Below are positions 56,370 through 64,000 of a stretch of DNA of 64,000 nucleotides, one piece after another. The position numbers and the translations under genes are program-made. Source of the stretch: an uncultured Ignavibacteriota bacterium (GTDB lineage: Bacteria > Bacteroidota > Ignavibacteria > Palsa-1295). The first letter of the stretch is position 1, and each line of letters starts with the position of its first letter. The stretch covers positions 1-64,000 of the forward strand of contig CAIUMP010000004.1 in NCBI GenBank assembly GCA_903900335.1, in the 5' to 3' direction. The notes beneath the pieces were generated by a model. It was not told the origin of the DNA. It saw only the letters and a program-made list of their open reading frames with translations, and searched no databases.

Positions 56370-57545
56370 TTGAATAAGACCATCCTCCTCCTCGGCTCCG
56401 GAGAACTCGGCAAGGAATTCGCCATCGCAGTTAAACGCCTCGGGCATCGGCTGATCGCCGTGGATTCCTACGACTACGCACCCGCGATGCAGGTCACACA
56501 CGAACGAGAGGTGATCGACATGCTCGATGGCGATGCGCTTGACCGTACTGTTTCGAAATACCAGCCGGACATCATCGTCCCCGAGATCGAAGCGATCCGC
56601 ACGGAGCGGTTCTACGACTACGAGAAGCAGGGCATCCAAGTCGTGCCCAGCGCACGTGCAGCGAACTTCACGATGAATCGCAAAGCCATACGTGATCTCG
56701 CATCGAAGGAGTTGGGCTTGAAGACGGCAAAGTATGCTTACGCCAAGACTCGTGAAGAGTTTGGCGAAGCAATTGCGAAGATCGGAATTCCCTGTGTTGT
56801 TAAGCCGCTAATGTCCTCGTCCGGTAAGGGACAATCCTACGTGCGAAATGTTGACGATGTCGATCATGCGTGGGAAGCTGGCATGACAAAAGGTCGTGGC
56901 AAAGAGAATGAAGTGATTGTAGAGGAGTTCATTCAATTCGATTCCGAGATCACGTTGTTAACCGTAACCCAGAAAAATGGCGTCACGCTCTTCTGTCCTC
57001 CCATCGGCCACCGACAAGAACGTGGCGATTACATGGAGAGCTGGCAACCAGCCACTATCAGCTCCGAGCATCTCGCGGAAGCGCAGCGCATGGCGGGTGC
57101 AGTGACAAAGTCGCTCACAGGGTTCGGTATCTGGGGTGTCGAATTCTTCCTGTCCGACACAAACGGCGTCTATTTCTCCGAACTCTCGCCGCGCCCACAT
57201 GACACCGGCATGGTTACACTGAGCGGATCACAAAACCTCACCGAATTCGAGCTTCATGCCCGCGCTGTGCTCGGCCTGCCAATACCCGAGATCACCCTCG
57301 AACGCACCGGCGCCAGCGCCGTCATCCTTGCTCCCGAGGCATCTGAATCTGAGCCGCAGTACACCGGAATTGAGGAGGCCTTAGCAATGCCTCGCGTGGA
57401 CATTCGCATCTTCGGCAAACCCACATCGCGAAAGTATCGACGCATGGGGGTGGCGCTTGCGCATGAGGTGATTGGCGCTTCGACGGACGGGGTGCGGGAG
57501 CGGGCGAAGGAGGCAGCTGGGAAGGTCAGTGTGATTGCAGGTTAA
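56370..57545 (+). CDS. purT: phosphoribosylglycinamide formyltransferase 2
   Basis: ATP-grasp enzyme of purine synthesis that formylates GAR with formate and ATP. 391 aa. [57 protein letters not shown], and [17 protein letters not shown] are the family landmarks. The start codon is TTG at 56370; no ATG lies near the conserved N-terminus. It is folate-independent, unlike PurN. Confidence 0.95.
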   Translation: MNKTILLLGSGELGKEFAIAVKRLGHRLIAVDSYDYAPAMQVTHEREVIDMLDGDALDRTVSKYQPDIIVPEIEAIRTERFYDYEKQGIQVVPSARAANFTMNRKAIRDLASKELGLKTAKYAYAKTREEFGEAIAKIGIPCVVKPLMSSSGKGQSYVRNVDDVDHAWEAGMTKGRGKENEVIVEEFIQFDSEITLLTVTQKNGVTLFCPPIGHRQERGDYMESWQPATISSEHLAEAQRMAGAVTKSLTGFGIWGVEFFLSDTNGVYFSELSPRPHDTGMVTLSGSQNLTEFELHARAVLGLPIPEITLERTGASAVILAPEASESEPQYTGIEEALAMPRVDIRIFGKPTSRKYRRMGVALAHEVIGASTDGVRERAKEAAGKVSVIAG

Positions 57546-58111
57546 ATGTCTTCGTGTGAAGTCTCGTCTTCGCCTGAATTTCGGAATTTAGCAATCCAAT
57601 CCTGTAGTTGCCATGGGCGCAATAGGAGCCACAGCCCAACGCCAAATTGGAAGAGCATTGGCAGGATTTGATCGAGTGTGAAGGTATGATACGCTCCCTC
57701 TGCAAAATACCCCTGCAATTCTCTGGTTATTTCGGGCAAGGCGTTTAGCACTTCGTGCAGTCCGAAAAGACCAAACGCAACCAATTCAATGGATTCAGCA
57801 GAAAGGGGTGTCTCGTAATATTCGATGATTTCTACTTTTGTTTCGACGGTGACCTCACCTTCGGAAATTTCGGGAGCTTTATCCTGGAGACTTGGAACCG
57901 CAAATATCTTTTTCATTAACCACTCGCTCTTACGCCATAGTAACGAGACGAAAAATAGCACTGCGGCAAAAACGAAGAGGGATAGGATTAGTCCTGTCGA
58001 ACCTTCCATCCTGCTCGCGCTGATAAACGAGCCTAGGCGTTCAATAAAATTAAAACTGAAATACAACGCAAATAGCCGAAATGCGAGAACAGTAAACTGG
58101 CGCTTGGTCAT
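57542..58111 (-). CDS. membrane protein of unknown function
   Basis: 189 aa from the ATG at 58111; the track start at 58150 adds 13 residues. Four hydrophobic segments are predicted ([74 protein letters not shown]). The two halves are separated by a soluble acidic stretch ([20 protein letters not shown]). No family recognised. Its 3' end overlaps the end of purT by 4 bp, convergently. Confidence 0.72.
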   Translation of the reverse strand: MTKRQFTVLAFRLFALYFSFNFIERLGSFISASRMEGSTGLILSLFVFAAVLFFVSLLWRKSEWLMKKIFAVPSLQDKAPEISEGEVTVETKVEIIEYYETPLSAESIELVAFGLFGLHEVLNALPEITRELQGYFAEGAYHTFTLDQILPMLFQFGVGLWLLLRPWQLQDWIAKFRNSGEDETSHEDI

Positions 58112-58186
58112 AGTTTTCAGGAAAAGTGCACCGTGCAAACATACGCACATGTCGTCCGCGCCTCTTCATTTACTGCGAAGCATCAC

Positions 58187-58360
58187 TCAGCTTCCCAGCC
58201 AATAAGCGATCCCCGCGCACCACAGAAGCATGAACGTAATGAAGCCGAACCAGGCAAACACGAATAATTGCTGTTTTTCATACGGGGCGTCCTCTGGCAC
58301 GGCGGAGATACCGACTGCTGTATGAATTCCGCGGAAGAAACGAGCGAGTGCTGTGATCAT
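58187..58360 (-). CDS. small single-pass membrane protein, 57 aa (below ORF-track cutoff)
   Basis: MITALARFFRGIHTAVGISA opens the frame, a Pro/Glu/Asp turn follows, and then one strong membrane helix LFVFAWFGFITFMLLWCAGIAYW. Start ATG 58360, stop TGA 58187. It is not in the track because it is shorter than 60 residues. It lies upstream of the membrane protein at 57542 on the same strand, suggesting a shared transcript. No family recognised. Confidence 0.6.
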   Translation of the reverse strand: MITALARFFRGIHTAVGISAVPEDAPYEKQQLFVFAWFGFITFMLLWCAGIAYWLGS

Positions 58361-58427
58361 TGAATAGGATACAAGTTACCGTTCAACTGCTGTTGTGCCT
58401 CGAAATTAATCGAATGAGAACTTATGC

Positions 58428-59426
58428 TCACACGCGGTCCCACAGGTCTGTGAGTTTATGGATGTGCCGACTAATATCGGAACGCTGCGCGACCTCGAAG
58501 CCTAACTCTCGCATCTCTGCGGGATACGGTTTAGAGAGAATCTCGATCGCCTCTTCAAGGGAAGTATACACAAAGCCCGCGCCGCCAACATATTCCGCCA
58601 CGTCTGGCCGAATGCCCGGAATGCAGACTCCCACGCCGGATGCTTGTGCTTCCGCCACACAAACTGGAAGCCCGAATGACTTGAACTTCGGATGCTCGTT
58701 AATAAAAAGCCATTCGTGACGCTTATATTCCGCGGGCATCAGGTCAGGCTGCACAGGGGAATGAATCTCTGTTGCACCGCCAAGCTGTGCGTTGAGATCA
58801 TGAAGCTGAGGAGTGCCGTATGCCAATGGGTAAAGTCGAAACTTCCTATCGATTCTTCTATCTGCGGCTACCTGAAGAAATTGCTCCATATTCTTTTTCG
58901 GAATCGCGGCTCCAACATTTAACACATCCTTCCCATTCGGCGATCGGTTCAGGAAATGCGACACATTCACTACTGGTGGCACTACATGGAATTTCTCCAT
59001 CGGAAGTCCCGCTTCGGCGAACCGTTGCTGAACGTACTGAAAGCCGAGAATTCCGAGACAGAGTTCGTGGTGCAGTGGCTTAATGGCATTCGTCACGTAG
59101 TCTGGAGGTGGTGGCGACCAGTAGGTGTCAAACGAGTGCGAGCGAAGGGTAAATGGGAGCCCTTTCTGGATCGCAATATTCGGGACCATCTCGTTCAGCC
59201 AGTGCGTGTGTAGAATGTCGGGCTTGAACTCGTCGATCGCTGCATAGGCCTCCTGGTAAGAAGTGATACGCCGAAAGGGGAAGGCATCATCATAGACAAG
59301 ATGCGCTGGCGAGGTGCTCAGAATACTAAGCTCATACCGCTCGCGAACGGCCTCTATCTCCGTGCGGATATAGGTCTCTGAGTGCTCGGGGTATTGCTGA
59401 AGGATATAGAGGATGCGTTTTGGCAT
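58428..59426 (-). CDS. GT4-type glycosyltransferase
   Basis: 332 aa GT-B glycosyltransferase. KRILYILQQYPEHSETYIRTE opens the N-terminal domain, and PDILHTHWLNEMVPNIA is the typical acceptor-side motif. LNVGAAIPKKNMEQFLQVA opens the donor domain, and GLPVCVAEAQASGVGVCIPG carries the E-x7-type donor site. Likely involved in envelope polysaccharide synthesis; acceptor unknown. Divergent from argC. ATG start. Confidence 0.88.
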   Translation of the reverse strand: MPKRILYILQQYPEHSETYIRTEIEAVRERYELSILSTSPAHLVYDDAFPFRRITSYQEAYAAIDEFKPDILHTHWLNEMVPNIAIQKGLPFTLRSHSFDTYWSPPPPDYVTNAIKPLHHELCLGILGFQYVQQRFAEAGLPMEKFHVVPPVVNVSHFLNRSPNGKDVLNVGAAIPKKNMEQFLQVAADRRIDRKFRLYPLAYGTPQLHDLNAQLGGATEIHSPVQPDLMPAEYKRHEWLFINEHPKFKSFGLPVCVAEAQASGVGVCIPGIRPDVAEYVGGAGFVYTSLEEAIEILSKPYPAEMRELGFEVAQRSDISRHIHKLTDLWDRV

Positions 59427-59545
59427 GATACCTATTCGAATGTGATAAATGGGGTTTTTCGGGATTCAACACAAATAAAGTAGCGACTTGCACGTAACAT
59501 GAGGTTGCGCCAATTTAGTGCGATGCTTGTCTCGAAAAGCACCGA

Positions 59546-59579
59546 TGCATAGTTATGCAACTTTTTGCATAACTATGCG
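59546..59579 (+). promoter_or_regulatory. two ArgR-box-like palindromes upstream of argC
   Basis: tgcata-gt-tatgca at 59546-59559 and tgcata-ac-tatgcg at 59566-59579, centres 20 bp apart. This is close to the two-box spacing of ArgR operators (18-bp boxes separated by 3 bp), with TGcAT/ATgCA matching the TGAAT/ATTCA half-site except for one base in each half. They end 11 bp before the argC GTG. The operon's last gene is argR, which supports autoregulated repression by arginine (inference). Confidence 0.75.
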
Positions 59580-59590
59580 TTTACGCGTCC

Positions 59591-60610
59591 GTGAAGAAAT
59601 TACGGGCGGCAATATTCGGGGCATCGGGATACGCGGGCGGAGAGCTCGTGCGGATCCTGTCGCGGCATCCTTCGGTCAAACTGGAGCAGATGTTTGCGCA
59701 GTCTTCCGTTGGAGCGCTTGTGAGCGATCTGCATCCTTGGCATGATGAGGAGGGCCGAACGTTCGAAGCCTTCTCTGGTAGTGCAGAGACCGATGCAGAG
59801 ATTTGCTTTCTTGCCCTTCCTCACGGAGAAGCCATGGAAGTCGCTCCGGCCCTGCTCGAAGACGGGAAGATCGTTATTGATCTGAGCGGCGATCATCGCC
59901 TGATGGACACCGCCCTGTTTGAGCGGTATTACGGAAGGGCGCAGAAGTCGCCGGAGATCTTGTCGCAAGCCGTGTACGGACTTCCCGAGTGGTCGTTCGA
60001 AAAGATCAGTGCAGCGCGCTTCATTTCGAATCCTGGCTGTTACGCAACGAGTGCCATTCTCGCGCTCGCTCCGTTGCTTGTCGATGGGTTGATCGAACCA
60101 ACTTCGATCATCATCAACTCCATGTCTGGCGTTTCTGGCGCAGGTCGCAGGGCGGCGCTGGAGTACTCCTTCGCCGAAGTGAATGAAAACGTAAGATCGT
60201 ATCGCGTGGGCGATCACCAGCACACACCGGAGATCGAGACAGTGCTGGGTGGGCTGTCATCACAACCAGTGCAGGTCACGTTCATTCCGCACCTCATTCC
60301 GATCACACGCGGCATTTACACCACGATCGTCGCAAATGTGAAAGATGGAACCACAAAGGAAAAGCTGGAAATGTCCATTCACAATCAATACTTCAACAAG
60401 CCATTCGTGCGCTTCTCGCCCACGCGAATCCCAGAGATACGCCGTGTGGCTAGCACCAATTTCATCGACATCGGGCTCCGCTACCAACCGGAGCGCGGAC
60501 AGGTCATTGTCATCTCTTCCATAGACAATCTTATCAAGGGAGCTGCGGGGCAAGCTGTGCAGAACATGAACATCGTCTGCGGATTCAACGAGACCGAGGG
60601 ACTCGTATAA
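59591..60610 (+). CDS. argC: N-acetyl-gamma-glutamyl-phosphate reductase
   Basis: Third step of arginine synthesis: NADPH-dependent reduction of N-acetylglutamyl phosphate to the semialdehyde. 339 aa. NADP site AAIFGASGYAGGELVRILSR, active-site Cys in FISNPGCYATSAI, and the C-terminal VQNMNIVCGFNETEGLV motif. The start is GTG at 59591. First gene of argC-argJ-argBF-argR, downstream of two ArgR-box-like sites. Confidence 0.97.
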   Translation: MKKLRAAIFGASGYAGGELVRILSRHPSVKLEQMFAQSSVGALVSDLHPWHDEEGRTFEAFSGSAETDAEICFLALPHGEAMEVAPALLEDGKIVIDLSGDHRLMDTALFERYYGRAQKSPEILSQAVYGLPEWSFEKISAARFISNPGCYATSAILALAPLLVDGLIEPTSIIINSMSGVSGAGRRAALEYSFAEVNENVRSYRVGDHQHTPEIETVLGGLSSQPVQVTFIPHLIPITRGIYTTIVANVKDGTTKEKLEMSIHNQYFNKPFVRFSPTRIPEIRRVASTNFIDIGLRYQPERGQVIVISSIDNLIKGAAGQAVQNMNIVCGFNETEGLV

Positions 60611-60651
60611 ACACCGCACCTTTTTCCACCACTAGGACAACAACCATTGCT

Positions 60652-61878
60652 ATGAGCGAAGCCATTCTCGAGTTTACCGAGATCGACGGAGGCATCACCG
60701 CCCCCAATGGCTTTCGCGCGTCCGGGGTCTATTGTGGTATCCGAAAAGTCAAGAAGGACATCGCGCTTATCACAAGCGACGTACCTGCGAGCGTTGCGGC
60801 TGTCTTTACGCTCAACAAGGTGCTCGCAGCGCCTGTCGTTGTTGATAAGCTACTGCTCAAACAGGGATCCGGCACCTGCTCGGCTATTGTCGTCAACAGC
60901 GGCAATGCGAATGCCTGCACTGGGGAACAGGGAATGAAGGATGCCTGGGAAATGGTGAAGGCCACTTCCACGGCGCTTCAGATTCCCGAAGCCGAAGTCT
61001 TGATCTCGTCCACAGGTGTCATCGGTCAATATCTCCCTATGGACAACGTCCGTCAGGGCATCGAGCAACTCCCGTTTCTGCTGTCAGAAGAAGGCAGCAA
61101 CGATGCCGCTCTTGCTATTATGACCACGGACACCTATGCGAAGGAAGTCGCCGTACTTTTAGAAGTTGGTGGCGTGCCCGTTCGAATCGGTGGAATCGCT
61201 AAAGGCTCAGGCATGATAGCTCCGAACATGGCGACGATGCTTGCATTCCTCTCGACAGATGCGAATGTTCCCCAACCCTTGCTACAGAAGACATTCGGCA
61301 GGCTGATCGACCGCTCTTTCAATCGCATCTCGGTTGATGGGGACACCAGCACGAACGACATGGCGGTGCTGCTTGCTAATGGGATGTCCGGTGCTCCGGC
61401 GTTAAGCGAGGGCACTGTGGACATGAAGCGATTCACGACGGCTCTCGAATTCGTTTTGGTCAAACTCGCCAAGATGATCGCTCGCGATGGCGAAGGCGCG
61501 ACAAAGCTGGTCGAGGTCGTGGTCAGTGGGGCCAGCAGCGAGTCACAAGCGCTTATGGCAGCGCGATCGGTCGCCAACAGCAATCTTGTAAAGACGGCTA
61601 TTCATGGCGAGGATGCCAATTGGGGTCGAATTCTTTGCGCTGTTGGCTATGCTGGAATTGTGTTCGACCCTGCGCAGGTGCAGCTCTCTTTGAACGGTGT
61701 GCCGATTCTTGAAAAGAACTACGGCATCGTCATTGATGAAGCAAAAGCGAAAGACGCCTTTGCCAGCGAGAACATCACGATCAAGATCAATCTCAATCAA
61801 GGCGGCGAAAGCGCAACATTCTGGACCTGTGATCTCTCGAAAGAATACGTCCACATCAACGCCAGTTATCGTTCGTAA
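60652..61878 (+). CDS. argJ: glutamate N-acetyltransferase/ornithine acetyltransferase
   Basis: Recycles the acetyl group from N-acetylornithine to glutamate. 408 aa. VNSGNANACTGEQGMKDAWE near the N-terminus, and the self-cleavage/nucleophile Thr in MIAPNMATMLAFLSTDA, are diagnostic. Its presence indicates the cyclic acetyl pathway; argA and argE are not seen in the window. ATG start; 15 bp before argBF. Confidence 0.96.
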   Translation: MSEAILEFTEIDGGITAPNGFRASGVYCGIRKVKKDIALITSDVPASVAAVFTLNKVLAAPVVVDKLLLKQGSGTCSAIVVNSGNANACTGEQGMKDAWEMVKATSTALQIPEAEVLISSTGVIGQYLPMDNVRQGIEQLPFLLSEEGSNDAALAIMTTDTYAKEVAVLLEVGGVPVRIGGIAKGSGMIAPNMATMLAFLSTDANVPQPLLQKTFGRLIDRSFNRISVDGDTSTNDMAVLLANGMSGAPALSEGTVDMKRFTTALEFVLVKLAKMIARDGEGATKLVEVVVSGASSESQALMAARSVANSNLVKTAIHGEDANWGRILCAVGYAGIVFDPAQVQLSLNGVPILEKNYGIVIDEAKAKDAFASENITIKINLNQGGESATFWTCDLSKEYVHINASYRS

Positions 61879-61893
61879 GTAGAACATCGGAAC

Positions 61894-63786
61894 ATGATAG
61901 ATATTCAAACAAAGGAAGACATCCTCATTGGTGCCCTGCCCTATATCCAACGGTATGAGGGAAAGACCTTCGTTATCAAGTATGGTGGCGCGGCGATGAC
62001 CGATGCGGCGCTCAAGGAGTCCTTCGCCAAGGATGTAACACTTCTCAAGAAGATCGGCATCAATGTCGTCATTGTACATGGCGGTGGCAATGCGGTCAGC
62101 GAGCTTTCCACACGACTTGGCATCGAACCGCGTTTCGTCGGCGGGCAACGGTACACAGATCCGGAGACGCTTAAGATGGTGGTTATGACGCTCACCGGGA
62201 CTGTGAACAAGGATGTGGTCGGTCTCATCAATCATGCCGGCGGAAACGCGCTGGGCCTTTCAGGCATTGACAACAATCTTATCACGGCGAAGAAGCACGC
62301 GCCTAAAGGTATTGATCTAGGGCTCGTCGGCGAAGTGGAGTCCGTGAACGCAGAATTCCTCAACTCGCTTATCTCCACTGGTATCATCCCGGTGATCGCT
62401 CCGCTTGGTGTTTCGGCCGACGGAGAGGTCTATAACATCAACGCTGATATAGCCGCCAGCGGCATTGCCCAGGCGCTCTGTGCAGAAAAGCTGTTCTTCT
62501 TGAGCGACACCGAAGGTGTTTTGGTCGAGGGTGAGCTTGTCCCGACGCTGACGAATGCCCGCGCGCAACAGTACATTAAGCAAGGCATCATCTCCGGCGG
62601 GATGATACCCAAGGTGAACGCGGCATTTGAAGCACTCGCCAATGGAGTACATAAGGTTCACTTGATCAACGGGGCTGCCAAGCACTCCTTGTTGCTTGAG
62701 ATCTTCACGCATGAAGGCGTCGGCACACAGATCATCCGTGAGGAGCGCGTCTTCGCAAGTCGCAGCACTGGCGAGCATGTGGCGAAAGGCCTCACACCCA
62801 AGCAAGACCTGCTCGATTTCTCCAACATGACAAAGCAGGATGTCGAAGATTTGCTGCACCTCACGGATGTGCTGAAGAAGTCCGATGCAAAGCCACTCGC
62901 TGGTAAACACGTGACTCTGCTCTTCCAGAAGCCATCTCTGCGGACACGAGTCTCCTTTGAGGTTGGTGTTTCGCAGCTTGGAGGAACCTCGCTCTACCTT
63001 TCCAACGAAGGTATTGGCCTCGGAGAACGGGAGTCGGTTAAAGATGTTGCGCGCGTGTTGTCGTCCTATTCGGATTGCATTGTAGCACGACTATTCGATC
63101 ACAACGTGTTGCTCGGGCTCGCGGAGTATTCGACTGTTCCTGTGGTCAATGCGCTCACGGATCTTTCTCATCCGTGCCAGATACTCGCGGACATGTACAC
63201 CGTGCGCCAGTTTGGGAAACTGCGTCCAGGTCTGAAGGTCGCCTTTATCGGTGATGGGAATAACGTTGCGAATTCATGGATCGAGATGGCGGCGATCTAT
63301 CCAATGCATCTTTCCATCGCCGCGCCGGCAGGGTATCATCCCGATCCGCGCTTGATGGAAAGCGCCAACCGCAGCGGCATCAGTACGATCGAGATCGTCA
63401 GCGACCCGCGCATCGCCGCCGACAGCGCCGACGTGATCTACACCGATGTCTGGACCAGCATGGGACAGGAGGAGGAAAAGCAGGAGCGACTCGCGGCATT
63501 TAAGGACTATCAAGTGAACAAGCCGCTCATCCAGCTCGCGCATCCGAATGCACTCATTATGCACTGCCTTCCAGCGCATCGTGGTGAAGAGATAACAGAT
63601 GAAGCAATGGAATCGAAGAACTCAGTGGTGTTCGTACAAGCGGAGAACCGCCTTCATGTCCAGAAGGCCTTGTTGGCAACGCTTCTTTCGGACACTTCCA
63701 CGCTGGCCGCACTTGGTGTAGATGAGTCGAACGATCCGTCGATGGAGAATTATGAACAAACAGAAACGTCAGTTTACCATTCGTGA
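61894..63786 (+). CDS. argBF: fused N-acetylglutamate kinase and ornithine carbamoyltransferase
   Basis: One uninterrupted 630-codon frame. Residues ~1-290 are ArgB (FVIKYGGAAMTDAALKESF; VVIVHGGGNAVSELS; SGGMIPKVNAAFEAL). Residues ~305-615 are ArgF/OTC: PSLRTRVSFEVG (carbamoyl-phosphate site), TDLSHPCQILADMY (HPxQ), WTSMGQEEE and LIMHCLPAHRG (ornithine/HCLP). The linker is about 15 residues. It catalyses step 2 and step 6 of arginine synthesis. A short C-terminal extension overlaps argR by 35 bp. A sequencing artefact joining two genes is possible but no frame irregularity is seen. Confidence 0.93.
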   Translation: MIDIQTKEDILIGALPYIQRYEGKTFVIKYGGAAMTDAALKESFAKDVTLLKKIGINVVIVHGGGNAVSELSTRLGIEPRFVGGQRYTDPETLKMVVMTLTGTVNKDVVGLINHAGGNALGLSGIDNNLITAKKHAPKGIDLGLVGEVESVNAEFLNSLISTGIIPVIAPLGVSADGEVYNINADIAASGIAQALCAEKLFFLSDTEGVLVEGELVPTLTNARAQQYIKQGIISGGMIPKVNAAFEALANGVHKVHLINGAAKHSLLLEIFTHEGVGTQIIREERVFASRSTGEHVAKGLTPKQDLLDFSNMTKQDVEDLLHLTDVLKKSDAKPLAGKHVTLLFQKPSLRTRVSFEVGVSQLGGTSLYLSNEGIGLGERESVKDVARVLSSYSDCIVARLFDHNVLLGLAEYSTVPVVNALTDLSHPCQILADMYTVRQFGKLRPGLKVAFIGDGNNVANSWIEMAAIYPMHLSIAAPAGYHPDPRLMESANRSGISTIEIVSDPRIAADSADVIYTDVWTSMGQEEEKQERLAAFKDYQVNKPLIQLAHPNALIMHCLPAHRGEEITDEAMESKNSVVFVQAENRLHVQKALLATLLSDTSTLAALGVDESNDPSMENYEQTETSVYHS

Positions 63787-64000
63787 ACTACTCGCGCAAA
63801 AGCGCGTCAGTTCTCAGGAAGATCTGGTCAAGGCGCTCAAGCATGCGGGTATTGAGATTACCCAGGCTACGCTTTCGCGGGATCTGAACGAAATGGGAAT
63901 CGCCCGTATCAGCACACCAGAGGGGCACCGCTATGTCAGCTCTGAAGCAGACGATCTGCGCGTGCACGCACTGGTGAGCTATGAGATCACATCCATTCAG
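63752..64000 (+). CDS. argR: arginine repressor ArgR, 3' end beyond window
   Basis: 83 codons visible. The ATG at 63752 lies inside the end of argBF (35-bp overlap). The N-terminal winged-helix has TIRELLAQKRVSSQEDLVKA, ATLSRDLNEMGI (the ArgR recognition helix) and PEGHRYVSS. The C-terminal arginine-binding oligomerisation domain lies outside the window. It would bind the boxes at 59546-59579 and repress the operon when arginine is bound. Confidence 0.93.
   Translation, partial: MNKQKRQFTIRELLAQKRVSSQEDLVKALKHAGIEITQATLSRDLNEMGIARISTPEGHRYVSSEADDLRVHALVSYEITSIQ

Overview
The window reads as a chromosomal segment of a moderately GC-rich Gram-negative bacterium of the Bacteroidota/Chlorobiota (FCB) group. 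The main evidence is a 2460-codon SprA (outer-membrane translocon protein of the type IX secretion system, T9SS), two secreted proteins ending in T9SS-type sorting domains, several lipoproteins, weak or absent Shine-Dalgarno sites, and several TTG/GTG starts. A Kapabacteria-like lineage is my guess; I cannot verify it without a search. Layout: (1) 1-9000 is an accessory surface-glycan region. It holds a 5'-truncated collagen-like protein (137 Gly-X-Y triplets), a TPR protein, two GT2 glycosyltransferases with C-terminal TPR-like tails, a 2OG-Fe(II)-oxygenase-like protein, a membrane-anchored relative of the GT2 tail, and an internally duplicated GH130-like beta-propeller protein. (2) 9067-24830 is a long minus-strand housekeeping run: rsmI, (ORF98), sprA, cca, a MarR regulator, a PTS EIIA, hisS, a protein with a histone-H1-like tail, a GT4 glycosyltransferase and pgk. 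(3) 24940-31607 holds a lipoprotein, a COG2509 FAD oxidoreductase, and two toxin-antitoxin modules (MntA/HepT and a TIGR02574-like antitoxin with a ParE/RelE toxin). A decayed copy of the oxidoreductase 3' end follows each module. A repeat-rich non-coding stretch, an Mrp ATPase, a NifU C-terminal protein and a ClpS-like adaptor come next. (4) 31615-46896 has GNATs, alaS, a DacB/PBP4 enzyme carrying an in-frame palindromic repeat, a peptide ABC binding protein, RidA, VOC, FMN reductase, pirin, a Kelch T9SS cargo, rpsT and a secreted amidotransferase-like protein. (5) 46897-58360 has a DNA-methyltransferase remnant, a large TPR protein, a second T9SS cargo, adk, pntA-pntB, a c-type cytochrome, tag, a lipoprotein, purT and small membrane proteins. 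(6) 58428-64000 has a GT4 glycosyltransferase divergent from an arginine operon argC-argJ-argB::argF-argR. That operon is preceded by two ArgR-box-like palindromes, and argR runs off the window end. The strongest leads are the TA cassettes stacked at the 3' end of the COG2509 gene, the possible collagen-modification locus, and the argB-argF fusion with its cis operator and cognate regulator. No tRNA, rRNA, CRISPR array or intact transposase was recognised.
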